Assembly (NCBI GenBank): GCA_024641025.1
Contig: JAHEDW010000001.1
Location: 1 to 64,000 of the forward strand
DNA: 64,000 bases
Direction of reading: 5' to 3'
Source of the DNA: Gallionella sp.
Lineage (GTDB): Bacteria; Pseudomonadota; Gammaproteobacteria; Burkholderiales; Gallionellaceae
Shown here: positions 40,822 to 51,791 of the stretch, in pieces
Position numbering within the stretch: position 1 is the stretch's first letter
How the letters are laid out: each line of letters begins with the position of its first letter
Position numbers and translations under genes: made by a program
The notes under the pieces: model-generated
Told to the model about the DNA's origin: nothing
Seen by the model: the letters and a program-made list of their open reading frames with translations, nothing else
The model's database searches: none

Positions 40822-42630
40822 ATGTTTGCAACCATTCGCTCCAAATTGTTGGCATTCGCCATTGTTTCGTTGTTTTCCATTGTGTTGGTGGGCGCTGCTG
40901 GATTCTTTGGCTATCGTGTATTCAGTGGAGCCGTCGAAGTTACAGCAGGCGAGATTGAAACTTTGAACTACCAGCACCGTATGGAATTGGCAGAACAAGC
41001 AGTGCATACCGACGTTCTACAGATTCTTCGACTCGCCAACAGTGGTGATTCAACGAACGTTGAGGGGGTCCAAAAACAATTGAATGAGCACCTCAAAGTG
41101 CTGACAGACAGAGCTGCGAGTAACATGAGTTCAGACTCGACTGCCATTAAGATACGCCAAGCTGCAGCTGTCGTGAGGGCTGACGAGGAAGCATACACAC
41201 AGTCGGCGCAAAATATCGTCAGTTTGGCTATGACCAACTCTGCTGCAGCTGAATCCCAATTCGGTGCATTCAATGAGTTATTCAATACACTCAGGTCAGA
41301 CAGAAGCACGTTGGGAGATCTGCTTGCTGACGATTTGGCTGGCTCAAGGCGGGCTGCAGAAACTGCTTCACTACGTGTACGTGATCTCGGTATCGCTGCG
41401 CTCGTGACGGCATTCATCATTGTTTTACTGTTTGCAAATTTTGTATACAAGGGGATCACAAACCCACTGAATCAAATGTTAAGGGCGATTGCCAAGGTCA
41501 ATGATGGCGCCTATGAGGTTCGCGTTAATCTTCGAACCAAAGACGAGTTTAATTCCATTAGCCGAGCTTTTGACAAACTTCTCGATGACCGAATAGCTAC
41601 GCTCAGCGAAGCCGCAAGCGAGAATGAGCGTCTCAACAATTCCGTAATCGGATTGTTTACCGCGATGGGGGCATTGGCAGAGAAAGACCTGACAATCAGG
41701 GCGCCGGTAACTGAGGACATCATCGGTACTTTGGGCGATGCTATCAATCAATTGACCGATGTCACGGCGACAGTTTTGCATCATGTGACCAGAATAGCTG
41801 GTGTGGTCGAACATGCTTCCGAGCGTATGAAGCAACAATCTGATGTGGTAAATGACATGGCTAAAGAGGAAGACGTGATTGTGGTCAGGTTGATCTCCAA
41901 CCTGGAAACCGCCATGGCTTCGATAGGTGAGGTGGCGATATTCGCCCGAGATTCGAGCAGGGCGGCTGCCGAAGCGACCGAGTCCACCGAAAGTGCGATG
42001 CAGACTGTGCAAGCGACATTGAGTGGCATGAGCTTGATCCGTGAAACAATTTCGGAAATGGAAAAACGCATCAAACGACTGGGTGAACGTTCCCAGGAGA
42101 TTTCCCAGATTGTGAATCTGATCAACACTATCTCTGAGCGTACTCATGTTCTTTCGTTGAATGCCGCGATGCAAGCTGCGATGGCAGGTGAAGCGGGACG
42201 TGGTTTTGCAGTTGTCGCCGAAGAAGTTCAGCGGTTGGCTGAGAATTCACGACAAGCAACCGGGCAGATCGCCAATCTGGTGCAGAATATTCAGGTCGAG
42301 ACAAACGACACTATTTCAACCGTGAACAAGACCATCGATCAGGTTGTCAAGGAGTCTGAGCTCGCGCATAACGCTGGAGAAAGAATGAAAGAGACGCATG
42401 AAGCTACAGCGCGCTTGGTTAGATTGGTTGCTACCATAGCGAGCAGCTCAGCGGAACAAACCAGGATTGCAGAATCTTTGCGATCTGCTGCTGACGAAAT
42501 CACTCAGTTTACTGCAAAAACGGCAGAGCAGCTGGAGGCACAAAATCAGAGTGCAGCCAGTCTTGTGTCAGCTTCAAAGAAACTGATGGAATCGGTATCG
42601 GTATTCAAACTGCCGCCGGTGGTAGTTTAA
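40822..42630 (+). CDS. PilJ-like methyl-accepting chemoreceptor (second operon)
   Basis: TM, HAMP ([40 protein letters not shown]), MCP hairpin ([41 protein letters not shown]); start at ATG with ggagaaag SD. Confidence 0.9.
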   Translation: MFATIRSKLLAFAIVSLFSIVLVGAAGFFGYRVFSGAVEVTAGEIETLNYQHRMELAEQAVHTDVLQILRLANSGDSTNVEGVQKQLNEHLKVLTDRAASNMSSDSTAIKIRQAAAVVRADEEAYTQSAQNIVSLAMTNSAAAESQFGAFNELFNTLRSDRSTLGDLLADDLAGSRRAAETASLRVRDLGIAALVTAFIIVLLFANFVYKGITNPLNQMLRAIAKVNDGAYEVRVNLRTKDEFNSISRAFDKLLDDRIATLSEAASENERLNNSVIGLFTAMGALAEKDLTIRAPVTEDIIGTLGDAINQLTDVTATVLHHVTRIAGVVEHASERMKQQSDVVNDMAKEEDVIVVRLISNLETAMASIGEVAIFARDSSRAAAEATESTESAMQTVQATLSGMSLIRETISEMEKRIKRLGERSQEISQIVNLINTISERTHVLSLNAAMQAAMAGEAGRGFAVVAEEVQRLAENSRQATGQIANLVQNIQVETNDTISTVNKTIDQVVKESELAHNAGERMKETHEATARLVRLVATIASSSAEQTRIAESLRSAADEITQFTAKTAEQLEAQNQSAASLVSASKKLMESVSVFKLPPVVV

Positions 42631-42694
42631 CGAACAGGATGCTGATGTCGCGCGGAACAGCCATCCGATTCATGGCAAGACAAATCGAATTGCC

Positions 42695-45580
42695 ATGACA
42701 ATCTCAGCGCTTACTCCGTTTCTTTCCGAAATGCGCAGGGAGCTGTCGCAAACTGCTCCTGACATGGAACGATGGATAAGCATATTGTCTACGGCCACAA
42801 GCGACGATCCGGCATTGATAATTGCCTTGGAAGAATATGCCACACAGATTGAGCGCATCGGTCAAACTGCAGAACTGATAGGTATGCCCGGTCTGAGTGC
42901 ATGGTGCAACGCGCTCAACACGATTCTTCCCGGAATCGTATTTCTGGAAGGCGAAGCGCGTGTCCAATCATGCAAACATCTAGCGGTCTGGCCAGTACTT
43001 GTCGATGAGTACCTGCATAGGCCAGCTGAATTCGAAGTCTCTGCAGCGCTTGCCGAGTATTTGTCCAGCTCTAGTTTTAATCAACCGATAGATGAAAATG
43101 CAAGTCTCAAAATAATAGAGGCCCTTACCAGCCAGCCGGTTGTACCAGAAGAATTGATGGCTCAGCTCGCAAAAGCTGAAGAGGCGGTGAGTGTGACTGC
43201 CGCAGACGTTTCTCTGGCTGTGTCCGATACCGTCGACCCTGATGTCTATAATGCGTTCATCGACGAAGCTCCAAACAACTTGGAGGCTTTTGCTTCACTT
43301 ACCTCAAGAATTGCAGCGGGTCAGGCAGATGTTAATGATATGCGCAGCGCTAAACGCATTGCTCATTCATTCAAGGGTTCGGCCAACATCGTAGGTATTC
43401 GCGGTATAGCAGCACTCGGGCACCACACTGAAGATATTCTCGAGTATTTCGAGCAGAATCCGGCAATGCCTCCCCGAGCGCTTGGACAAGCTTTAGTTGC
43501 GGCAAGCGATTGTCTTTCCCAGATGATTGGATTCCTTCGGGGAGACGAGAGTGCTCCAGAGAATGCATTCGAAGTGCTGAGCGAAATTGTGGCCTGGGTC
43601 AATAAGGTCAAGTCTGGCGAAATTGAAAGCATGACTCACGATGCCGTTGCGGAATCGGCCCCTTCCGAGTCTGATGAAATCCGACCCGATGTACCTGTGG
43701 CTGCTACTCCGACAAATGAGGCGCAGGCCACTTTGCGTGTTTCAGTCAATACCGTTGATGAGATGTACCGCCTGATAGGTGAGATGACAACCAAGATTGC
43801 TCGGCTCGAATCAATGGTTTCGAACGTGACCGGTCGTGCTAAGGCATTGCTTGTCCAGAACCAAATAGTACAACAGCGCGTCGTAGATATTGAAAAGCTT
43901 GTTATGCTTAGAGGTATGTCGCTTACCCCGGAGAATACCGCGGAAAACGAATCTTTTGATCCTCTTGAAATGGATCGCTATAACGAATTGCATGGGGCTA
44001 CGAGGGCGTTGGTGGAGGCGGCTGCTGATGCGCGGGAGATAACGGACAACCTTGATGGCAGCGTGACAAATCTGCGCATGGAGGTTACACAGCAGTCACA
44101 TATAAATAAAGAACTCCAGCACCAGGTCGTTTCAACCCGACTTTCTCCTGTAAGTTCGCTATCTGCCAGGTTGACGCGGAACGTACGCCAGACCTGCGTG
44201 CAAACTGGTAAACAAGCCTCACTGGTCATCAGCGGTGGTGACATCCAAGTGGACGGAGATGTACTTAACAAACTTGCTGATCCGTTGCTCCATCTACTCC
44301 GCAATGCGGTGGATCATGGCATTGAGCTCCCTGAAGTTCGTGCTGCAGCTGGTAAGCCGGTCGAGGGTTGTATCGACCTGAATTTCTCGCGACAAGGTTC
44401 AGGAATCATCGTTACCATTCGCGATGACGGGAAGGGTCTCGATTATGATGCTATCCGCACCAAAGCGGTCGATCGAAAACTGATCGAAGAAGATGTCGAG
44501 TTGACGAATTCGGAATTGGCGCGTCTGATCTTGTTGCCGGGCTTTTCGACCCGCGATGAAGTCAGTGAGATCTCGGGGCGCGGCGTAGGCATGGATGTAG
44601 TCGCCACACGTCTGGCCAATATCAAGGGTACCGTAGAGCTCAGTTCTGAACCCGGACACGGCTGCGAAGTCATTCTCAGATTCCAGGCTTCGCTAGTAAC
44701 CCAGCATACCTTGCTGGTGGAAGCTGGAAAACAATTGTTTGCCGTACCAATTCACTATATCAGGGAGGTTTTCCCGGGTGACATTGGCCAGGTCAGACAG
44801 GTACTCACAGCGAGTAAAGTCAAGGAGCCTGGGGTTAGCAATTGGGAGTTCACGATTCGTGATGAAATTTTTCCGTTGCGGGATTTGGCGCCACTGACAG
44901 GCTATCCATCATCCTCCCCAAGTTCCGCACGCTTCACAGCGATGCCGAAACTTTTGATTCGGACTGCCGAAGGGGTGGTAGCTGTGTTGGTGGATCGGGT
45001 TGTCGAAAGCCGCAGCGTGATGGTCAAGACGATGGGGAAATACCTTACTCGTGTAAATGGGGTGGCAGGTGTCACCTTGATGGGTGATGGTACTCTGGTG
45101 CCTTTGCTAAACGTGCCTGAGCTACTCGTATCACCTGTTGCCGTAACTGCAGCCGCTGCTGACCTTGCTGCCACTGCACGGCTTCATGCACGAAGAATAC
45201 TCGTTGTAGATGATTCACTATCCGTTCGCAAGGGATTGATGCAGCTCCTTCAGGATGCAGCCTACGAAGTCAAGGGTGCTGGTGATGGGATGGAGGCGAT
45301 ACGCGTACTCGATTCCTTCCAGCCTCACTTGGTCTGTACCGATATGGAAATGCCGAATATGAACGGGCTTGAGCTTACCCAACATTTGCGGATGAAGGAA
45401 AAAACACGTGATCTGCCCGTCATAATGATTACATCCCGTTCAATGGATAAGCATCGCGATCAGGCAATGCAGGCAGGTGTGAGCATCTATATCACCAAGC
45501 CTTATACCGAGGCTGATTTGCTAAAGCATGTTCATACTGCGTTGCAGGTTACGAAGCGTGATCTGATAACAGCCGCATGA
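42695..45580 (+). CDS. ChpA-like hybrid CheA kinase with C-terminal receiver (second operon)
   Basis: Hpt AHSFKGSANIVGI, HATPase HLLRNAVDHGIELPEVR / GRGVGMDVVATRL, CheW domain, receiver ILVVDDSLSVRKGLMQLL. Confidence 0.93.
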   Translation: MTISALTPFLSEMRRELSQTAPDMERWISILSTATSDDPALIIALEEYATQIERIGQTAELIGMPGLSAWCNALNTILPGIVFLEGEARVQSCKHLAVWPVLVDEYLHRPAEFEVSAALAEYLSSSSFNQPIDENASLKIIEALTSQPVVPEELMAQLAKAEEAVSVTAADVSLAVSDTVDPDVYNAFIDEAPNNLEAFASLTSRIAAGQADVNDMRSAKRIAHSFKGSANIVGIRGIAALGHHTEDILEYFEQNPAMPPRALGQALVAASDCLSQMIGFLRGDESAPENAFEVLSEIVAWVNKVKSGEIESMTHDAVAESAPSESDEIRPDVPVAATPTNEAQATLRVSVNTVDEMYRLIGEMTTKIARLESMVSNVTGRAKALLVQNQIVQQRVVDIEKLVMLRGMSLTPENTAENESFDPLEMDRYNELHGATRALVEAAADAREITDNLDGSVTNLRMEVTQQSHINKELQHQVVSTRLSPVSSLSARLTRNVRQTCVQTGKQASLVISGGDIQVDGDVLNKLADPLLHLLRNAVDHGIELPEVRAAAGKPVEGCIDLNFSRQGSGIIVTIRDDGKGLDYDAIRTKAVDRKLIEEDVELTNSELARLILLPGFSTRDEVSEISGRGVGMDVVATRLANIKGTVELSSEPGHGCEVILRFQASLVTQHTLLVEAGKQLFAVPIHYIREVFPGDIGQVRQVLTASKVKEPGVSNWEFTIRDEIFPLRDLAPLTGYPSSSPSSARFTAMPKLLIRTAEGVVAVLVDRVVESRSVMVKTMGKYLTRVNGVAGVTLMGDGTLVPLLNVPELLVSPVAVTAAAADLAATARLHARRILVVDDSLSVRKGLMQLLQDAAYEVKGAGDGMEAIRVLDSFQPHLVCTDMEMPNMNGLELTQHLRMKEKTRDLPVIMITSRSMDKHRDQAMQAGVSIYITKPYTEADLLKHVHTALQVTKRDLITAA

Positions 45581-45731
45581 AATTGAACTTTGTCAGCCTG
45601 GCACGTTACGATGGCATTGTGGTTCTGCCATTATCTCGGTAGTATTTGCCCGTGAAAATTAAAAGTCCAATTGCATAAGAGAACCATAAACTTATACAGT
45701 TATATTGATGGGGCAACTATAGTTAAGGATT

Positions 45732-46580
45732 ATGAATAATTACACTCGACTTGCCATGATTGGCGTAGTAATTAGCAGTGTTATGCTGTGCGGAGATGCG
45801 CTGTTGTTTTATTATACTTCGACATATCTGCTTGCCGATGTAGTCCTGTTTCTATGCCTCTTGGTCTGCTTGGGATATTTGTTCAAGCAGACCTCTACGC
45901 ATGAAAATCAGCAGACGCCGGGGCGCATTCTTGAAGAAAGCAGTGCATTCCATGCGCAACTTGGCAACGAAATCTCAGGCCAGTTGAGTTCAGCACATAC
46001 CGAACTCGGTAATACTCAGGCGATCCTTAGTGATGCCATCGTCAAGCTGGTCAGTAATTTCATAGCAATATCTGATGAAGTTCGCAACCTTTCTGAGAAC
46101 ACAAACAATTTCAGCAGGCAGTTGCACGAACTGGGGAATAACGTTGGAGCTACGTTGGCTTCCACTGAGCGATCCCTCAGCGGTCTTGCATCAGGTGACA
46201 TTTCTGTCGTGACAGACTCAAGGCAAAATGTACAATCCATGATCAAAGAGCTTACCAAGTTCAATGAAAGCGTCACGCAGAATGCTGTCGAGCTGAATAT
46301 GATCAGCTCGAAAATAGAGCAGAACGTCTTGGTAGTGATTTCTACTTTGCAATTTCAGGATATGAGCACTCAACTGATTGAACACGCAAGATTGCGCATG
46401 ACAGCCCTTCAGGAGGTTGCCAAGGAAATGGGCAAAGGAGGGGGGAACAATGGTGATTATCTGGAGCGCATCGCTGCATACAACCGCCTGCTGGATAAGC
46501 ACGTGGCATCTTTGGACAAACAAAAGGCCAATCCAGTCAAGCAGAAAGACTTTGGTACCGGAGATATTGAGTTGTTTTAA
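45732..46580 (+). CDS. Membrane-anchored coiled-coil chemotaxis protein with CheZ-like QFQDxxxQ motif
   Basis: Two N-terminal TM helices, long helical region, 'VVISTLQFQDMSTQLIEHARLRM' resembling CheZ 'MAQDFQDLTGQVIKRM'; next gene is cheY. Confidence 0.6.
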   Translation: MNNYTRLAMIGVVISSVMLCGDALLFYYTSTYLLADVVLFLCLLVCLGYLFKQTSTHENQQTPGRILEESSAFHAQLGNEISGQLSSAHTELGNTQAILSDAIVKLVSNFIAISDEVRNLSENTNNFSRQLHELGNNVGATLASTERSLSGLASGDISVVTDSRQNVQSMIKELTKFNESVTQNAVELNMISSKIEQNVLVVISTLQFQDMSTQLIEHARLRMTALQEVAKEMGKGGGNNGDYLERIAAYNRLLDKHVASLDKQKANPVKQKDFGTGDIELF

Positions 46581-46743
46581 CGAAATGCCTGGTCATGTAC
46601 TTAGAAAGTAACAAGCTACAACCAAGTCATCGTTTATAGTAAACCTGGTTCAACCGGGGTCAATTGCTTTTGACGGGTAATTAATGCAATCTGACATTAC
46701 AAGCTACAATTACCCGATAATCACTTAATCGAGCGCGAAAAAT

Positions 46744-47115
46744 ATGGCCAAAATTATTTTAGCTGTTGATGACTCCACCTCCATTCGGCAGATGGTCGCT
46801 TTCACTCTTAAATCCGCTGGCTATTCTGTCATCGAGGCAGCTGATGGTCAGGAGGGGCTCGACAAGGCTAATTCAAGTAACGATACCATCAGTCTGATTC
46901 TTACAGACCAGAATATGCCCAAGATCGACGGCCTGACCTTGATAAAAACGCTGCGTGGCCAATCAAAATTTGCTTCAACACCTATATTGATGTTGACCAC
47001 CGAATCAAGCGATGACATGAAGGCACAGGGCAAAGCAGCAGGCGCAACAGGATGGCTGGTTAAGCCCTTTGACCCTCATAAGTTGCTCGAGGTCGTAAAG
47101 AAGGTTATTGGATAG
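46744..47115 (+). CDS. cheY: CheY-type response regulator
   Basis: KIILAVDDSTSIRQMVAFTLKSAGYSVIEAADGQEGL...LILTDQNMPKIDGLTLI...LMLTTESSDDMKAQGKAAGATGWLVKPF. Confidence 0.93.
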   Translation: MAKIILAVDDSTSIRQMVAFTLKSAGYSVIEAADGQEGLDKANSSNDTISLILTDQNMPKIDGLTLIKTLRGQSKFASTPILMLTTESSDDMKAQGKAAGATGWLVKPFDPHKLLEVVKKVIG

Positions 47116-47191
47116 TGACAGCTTCCACCTTCAGATTCGGGCATGTTTGCCCTCCTGAACTCGTAACTCCATAAATCTCTAGGAAAAGCCG

Positions 47192-49468
47192 ATGTCAATC
47201 GACATGAGCCAATTTTATCAGGCATTCTTTGAAGAGACTGTAGAGCAGCTCGCGAGCATGGAAAGTCTGTTACTGGCTCTGGATCTGGACTCTCCTGATG
47301 GGGATCAATTGAATGCCATATTCCGTGCCGCACATTCCATAAAAGGCGGCAGTGGTACTTTCGGTTTTAATGACATGACCGAAGTGACGCATATTCTTGA
47401 GACACTGTTAGATCGCATTCGCAAGAAAGAAATATCCATCACTTCAGAAATGGTGGACACTTTTTTGACTTCTGTTGACGTATTGAAAGAGATATTGGGG
47501 GCGCACCAGAGCGGGCACATTGCTGATCCAAGTGCATCGATTGCATTGTGCGATAAGCTCGAACGCCTCGCCCAAGGATCGTCGCGCATACCTGTAAAGG
47601 ATTCGAAGGATTTCGCTCGTCCCTCTGTCGCTCAAGAGCATGGAGTCGGGACACCAACCCTACATGTTGCAGCAACTATAAATGGATCGCCTGCCAGGTA
47701 TACCTACCAGATCAAATTTCCCAAGACTCCTGCTGTTTTCCCAAGCAAAAAACACCTGAATAATCTGCTAGAAAATCTTGCCAATATTGGAAATATCAGT
47801 AACAAGGAAATTACTTCAAAGGCAGTAAAGCTGACTCTGAATGCAAATGCATCTGAAGAAGAATTACGTGAAATATTCTCGTACTTCTTAAAACCCAAAC
47901 AACTGTCTATTGTGGCATTGGATGCCCGATTGCCTTTGGCAAGTCCAGAAGACCAAGCGTACGGATTCTTCGAAGAACCAGAAAAAATCAGGGCTCGTCT
48001 CGAAGAAGAACAAGGATATGGATTGTTTGAAGATCCTGAAACGCTCAAGAACGCTGCTGAAAATGCTCAAGGATACGGTTTTTTTGAAGATCAGGAAAAT
48101 ATCAAAGCAAAGCTCGAGGATACACAGGGTTACGGCTTTTTTATGGAACCGCAGGAAATCAAGTCTTCCGTCGAGAATTCGCAGGGCTATGGGTTTTTCA
48201 CTGAAGTGGGGGAAAAATCACAGTCATCCCGGCCTTTCCCTGCTCTCCGGCAAGAGGAAAGCCCAGGCCGCCGTGCCAGTGACAGGGTTACAGCCGCTTC
48301 CCTTGGCGACAGTTCCATCCGAGTAAGCGTAGGGAAAGTCGATAAGATGGTCAATCTAGTCGGTGAATTGGTGATTACCCAAGCGATGCTGGCAGAGACC
48401 GTATCCAAAATGGATGCAGCATTGAACGAAAGCCTAATCAATGGATTGGTTCAACTGGAACGCAATACGCGCGATCTACAGGAATCGGTCATGTCAGTAC
48501 GCATGATGCCAATCAGCTTGGTTTTTAGTCGATTCCAGCGTGTCGTACGAGACAGTGCCGGCAAGCTTAACAAGAAAGTGCAATTAAAGATTGTCGGTGA
48601 GGGAACCGAGCTGGATAAGGGCCTGATCGAAAAGGTCAGCGATCCACTTACACACCTTGTTCGCAACAGTCTTGATCACGGTATCGAAACTCCGGAAGTA
48701 CGGGTCGCCAAGGGTAAGAATCCGCTTGGCACGATCACACTGAGAGCTGCGCACCAAGGAGGAAATATCGTAATTGAGGTGTCTGATGATGGTGCCGGCC
48801 TAAATCGCGAGCGGATTATCGCGAAAGCGAGGGAGAAGGGTATCCCGGTCAGCGATAGCATGAGTGATGCTGATGTCTGGCAAATTATCTTCGCGCCAGG
48901 ATTTTCCACTGCGGCAGTTGTTACGGATGTTTCCGGGCGTGGTGTGGGAATGGATGTGGTCAAGAAAAATATCGAGAGCATCGGCGGTCGTGTCGAAATT
49001 ATTTCCCAGCAAGACCAAGGCAGTTCGATCACCATCCGGTTGCCACTGACTTTGGCCATCCTGGATGGATTGTCGATAGCAGTGGGGGAGCAGAACTACA
49101 TCCTGCCGCTCAGTTTTATCAGCGAGTCACTTCAGCCAGGACCGGGTGATATAAAGGATATCAGCGGTCAAGGGAAGGTAGTGCAAGTGCGAGGGGAATA
49201 TTTACCATTGCTCGCATTGCACAAGGTTTTCAACGTCGATGCAAAGTTTACCGATCCGATGGAAGGCATATTGGTGCTGCTGGAAGCGGAAGGTAAAAAA
49301 GTAGCGCTGCAGGTAGATGAACTCGTGGGGCAGCATCAAGTGGTCATCAAAAGTCTGGAAACAAATTATCGCAAGGTGGCAGGGATTTCTGGCGCCACAA
49401 TCATGGGTGACGGGCGAGTGGCATTGATAATCGATGTTGCAGCGCTGGTAAAATTATCAAAACAATAG
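47192..49468 (+). CDS. cheA: Chemotaxis histidine kinase CheA
   Basis: Hpt FRAAHSIKGGSGTFGF, dimerisation/HATPase HLVRNSLDHGIETPEVR / GRGVGMDVVKKNI, C-terminal CheW domain. Confidence 0.96.
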   Translation: MSIDMSQFYQAFFEETVEQLASMESLLLALDLDSPDGDQLNAIFRAAHSIKGGSGTFGFNDMTEVTHILETLLDRIRKKEISITSEMVDTFLTSVDVLKEILGAHQSGHIADPSASIALCDKLERLAQGSSRIPVKDSKDFARPSVAQEHGVGTPTLHVAATINGSPARYTYQIKFPKTPAVFPSKKHLNNLLENLANIGNISNKEITSKAVKLTLNANASEEELREIFSYFLKPKQLSIVALDARLPLASPEDQAYGFFEEPEKIRARLEEEQGYGLFEDPETLKNAAENAQGYGFFEDQENIKAKLEDTQGYGFFMEPQEIKSSVENSQGYGFFTEVGEKSQSSRPFPALRQEESPGRRASDRVTAASLGDSSIRVSVGKVDKMVNLVGELVITQAMLAETVSKMDAALNESLINGLVQLERNTRDLQESVMSVRMMPISLVFSRFQRVVRDSAGKLNKKVQLKIVGEGTELDKGLIEKVSDPLTHLVRNSLDHGIETPEVRVAKGKNPLGTITLRAAHQGGNIVIEVSDDGAGLNRERIIAKAREKGIPVSDSMSDADVWQIIFAPGFSTAAVVTDVSGRGVGMDVVKKNIESIGGRVEIISQQDQGSSITIRLPLTLAILDGLSIAVGEQNYILPLSFISESLQPGPGDIKDISGQGKVVQVRGEYLPLLALHKVFNVDAKFTDPMEGILVLLEAEGKKVALQVDELVGQHQVVIKSLETNYRKVAGISGATIMGDGRVALIIDVAALVKLSKQ
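47954..48238 (+). repeat. Five diverged tandem repeats of 57 bp (19 aa, QGYGFFEDPExIKxxxEnx) in cheA
   Basis: Unit starts at 47954, 48011, 48068, 48125, 48182 with exact 57-nt period; last unit diverges after YGFFTEVGEK. Confidence 0.93.
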
Positions 49469-49507
49469 GATGTTCGGGTTGCTTGGTCGAAACATAGGTT
49501 TGGACGG

Positions 49508-50037
49508 AAAAAGGAATCGAGCAAACTCAGTCAGGAGGACATCATGCAGGCAGACCAGGGACAAACAGCGGAAAGCGCCAGTCGTGAGCTGTTGACATTT
49601 ACGCTGGGCAGCGAGGAATACGGGATAGACATCCTCAAGGTCCAGGAAATAAGGGGCTATGAGTCGGTCACCACGATAGCCCATGCACCCGAATTCATCA
49701 AGGGCGTGATCAACTTGCGCGGCATCATCGTGCCGATCGTTGACATGCGCATCAAATTCAAGCTGGGCAATGTGGGCTATGATCAAACAACCGTGGTGAT
49801 CGTGCTCAACATCGGGAGCCGTGTGGTAGGCATGGTGGTAGATGGGGTCTCTGATGTGATTGCGCTTAAACCGGAACAGATTAAGCCTGCGCCGGAATTT
49901 GGAGCCAGTCTGGATACAAAGTATTTGCTAGGATTGGGGACGATTGACGAGCGCATGATCATCCTGGTGGACATTGAACGCTTGATGACGAGCAGGGATA
50001 TGGAATTGATCGAGGCGGCAGAAACCGCTGGGTAGGC
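49508..50037 (+). repeat. 530-bp direct repeat, copy A (RBS + entire cheW)
   Basis: Read side by side with 51792..52321, no mismatch seen; offset 2284 bp. Confidence 0.93.
49544..50035 (+). CDS. cheW: CheW, copy 1
   Basis: [56 protein letters not shown]. Confidence 0.96.
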   Translation: MQADQGQTAESASRELLTFTLGSEEYGIDILKVQEIRGYESVTTIAHAPEFIKGVINLRGIIVPIVDMRIKFKLGNVGYDQTTVVIVLNIGSRVVGMVVDGVSDVIALKPEQIKPAPEFGASLDTKYLLGLGTIDERMIILVDIERLMTSRDMELIEAAETAG

Positions 50038-50093
50038 ACAACTTAGAACACGCAGGATTTCAAGTAGGCAACTAAATTAGGGGGGAAGGTGCC

Positions 50094-51773
50094 ATGGCTT
50101 TGGTAAATCTGAAAGTGGGCGTACGTCTTGGCTTGGGCTTTGGCTTGTTACTGGTACTGATGACGTTGATGGCAGTTTTAGGAATGTCGCGAATTGACAA
50201 TATCAAGAAAAATCTCGACTCCATTGTCGAACACGATGTTGCTGCAATGGGCTATGTCACAGAGATGCGCGAGGCAGTCAATGCTATCGCGATCGCAACT
50301 CGCAATGTCGTGATGCTCACCAACCCTGAGGAAATTGAAGTTCAAACCCGGCGAATTGGCAGTGCATGGGAATATTATGACTCGACAGCAGAATCTTTGG
50401 CAGCGATGGTCGGAAACGAAGCTGTACTTGTGTCAGTCAGTCAGGCCAGCGCAGCCACCAGGCCTTTGTTCAATAAGGTTACACAGCTTGCCGGTGAAAA
50501 CAAGCGAGCGGAGGCAACTCAGTTCTTGCTAAAAGAAGTTCAACCCAGCCTGTCCAAGTGGTATGACGCGATGAATGACATATTGACAGACCGGGAGAAG
50601 GTTATCGAAGAAAGTACAGATGCGGCGCATGCGGCATACAACTTTGCTCGTTGGTTGGTGCTTTCGCTTGCTGGTGCAGGGTTGGTACTTGGGACATTCA
50701 TTGCATGGCTAATTGCCCGGTCGATTATTCGCCCGCTACACCGAGCGGTAGAAATTGCAAGCTCAGTATCCAAAGGCGACCTGACACAACATATCGAGGT
50801 CAAATCCAGAGATGAAACAGGCCAGTTGCTGCGTGCATTGAAGGAAATGAATGAAAACCTGATTGGTATCGTCAGCGGGGTACGCAGTACCACCGATGCG
50901 ATCACAACTGCCTCACAGGAGGTCGCTGCGGGCAACAGCGATCTTTCACAGCGTACCGAGGAGCAGGCTTCCAGTCTGGAAGAGACCGCGTCAAGCATGG
51001 AAGAATTGACTTCGACGGTCAGGCAGAATGCTGAGAACGCCAAGCAGGCCAACCAATTGGCGGCGAACGCTTCCGATGTTGCTGTCAAGGGCGGCCAAGT
51101 GGTCGGCGAGGTGGTGCAGACAATGTCATCGATCAGTGCCAGTTCGAAGAAGGTCGTCGACATCATCAGCGTCATCGAGGGGATCGCATTCCAGACAAAC
51201 ATCCTGGCATTGAACGCGGCAGTGGAAGCGGCGCGTGCCGGCGAGCAAGGTCGTGGATTTGCGGTAGTGGCTTCAGAAGTGCGTAACTTGGCACAACGCT
51301 CGGCTGCGGCGGCCAAGGAGATCAAGGACCTGATCGGAGACTCGGTAGAGAAAGTGGATATTGGTGCCAAACAAGTAGAACAGGCGGGTGCGACGATGGA
51401 AGAGATTGTCAGTGCCGTAAAACGTGTCACCGATATCATGTCCGAGATCGCCGCCGCTTCGAATGAGCAGACTGCAGGAATCGAACAGGTGAACCAGGCA
51501 ATCACCCAGATGGACGAAGTGACCCAACAGAACGCTGCGTTGGTTGAAGAAGCATCGGCAGCAGCCGAATCAATGCGCGAACAGGCAAAAGGCCTGTATA
51601 CGGCGGTTAGTGTTTTCAAATTGGACCGCATCAAGGTCAAGGTTGATGCAAAAGCCGAGCCTGCAAAGGCTGCGTTAGCGCCAGTTTCCGAGATCTCAGC
51701 TGCATCGATCAGAAAGCAGCGCAAGCTGGCTAGGGCCGAGGAGATCAAAGACGGCGAGTGGAAAGAGTTCTAG
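50094..51773 (+). CDS. Methyl-accepting chemotaxis protein (4HB-type sensor), C-terminal EWKEF
   Basis: TM-sensor-TM-HAMP, MCP hairpin [45 protein letters not shown]. Confidence 0.95.
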   Translation: MALVNLKVGVRLGLGFGLLLVLMTLMAVLGMSRIDNIKKNLDSIVEHDVAAMGYVTEMREAVNAIAIATRNVVMLTNPEEIEVQTRRIGSAWEYYDSTAESLAAMVGNEAVLVSVSQASAATRPLFNKVTQLAGENKRAEATQFLLKEVQPSLSKWYDAMNDILTDREKVIEESTDAAHAAYNFARWLVLSLAGAGLVLGTFIAWLIARSIIRPLHRAVEIASSVSKGDLTQHIEVKSRDETGQLLRALKEMNENLIGIVSGVRSTTDAITTASQEVAAGNSDLSQRTEEQASSLEETASSMEELTSTVRQNAENAKQANQLAANASDVAVKGGQVVGEVVQTMSSISASSKKVVDIISVIEGIAFQTNILALNAAVEAARAGEQGRGFAVVASEVRNLAQRSAAAAKEIKDLIGDSVEKVDIGAKQVEQAGATMEEIVSAVKRVTDIMSEIAAASNEQTAGIEQVNQAITQMDEVTQQNAALVEEASAAAESMREQAKGLYTAVSVFKLDRIKVKVDAKAEPAKAALAPVSEISAASIRKQRKLARAEEIKDGEWKEF

Positions 51774-51791
51774 TCGATTCAGGTCAGGTTA

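Noticed and set aside
50540-51748. 402-aa minus-strand ORF opposite the first MCP (similar ones at 53124..53420 and 53448..54080)
   Set aside because: Mirror-frame artefacts of strongly coding MCP genes; Ser/Thr/Ala/Cys-rich low-complexity translation with no family resemblance.
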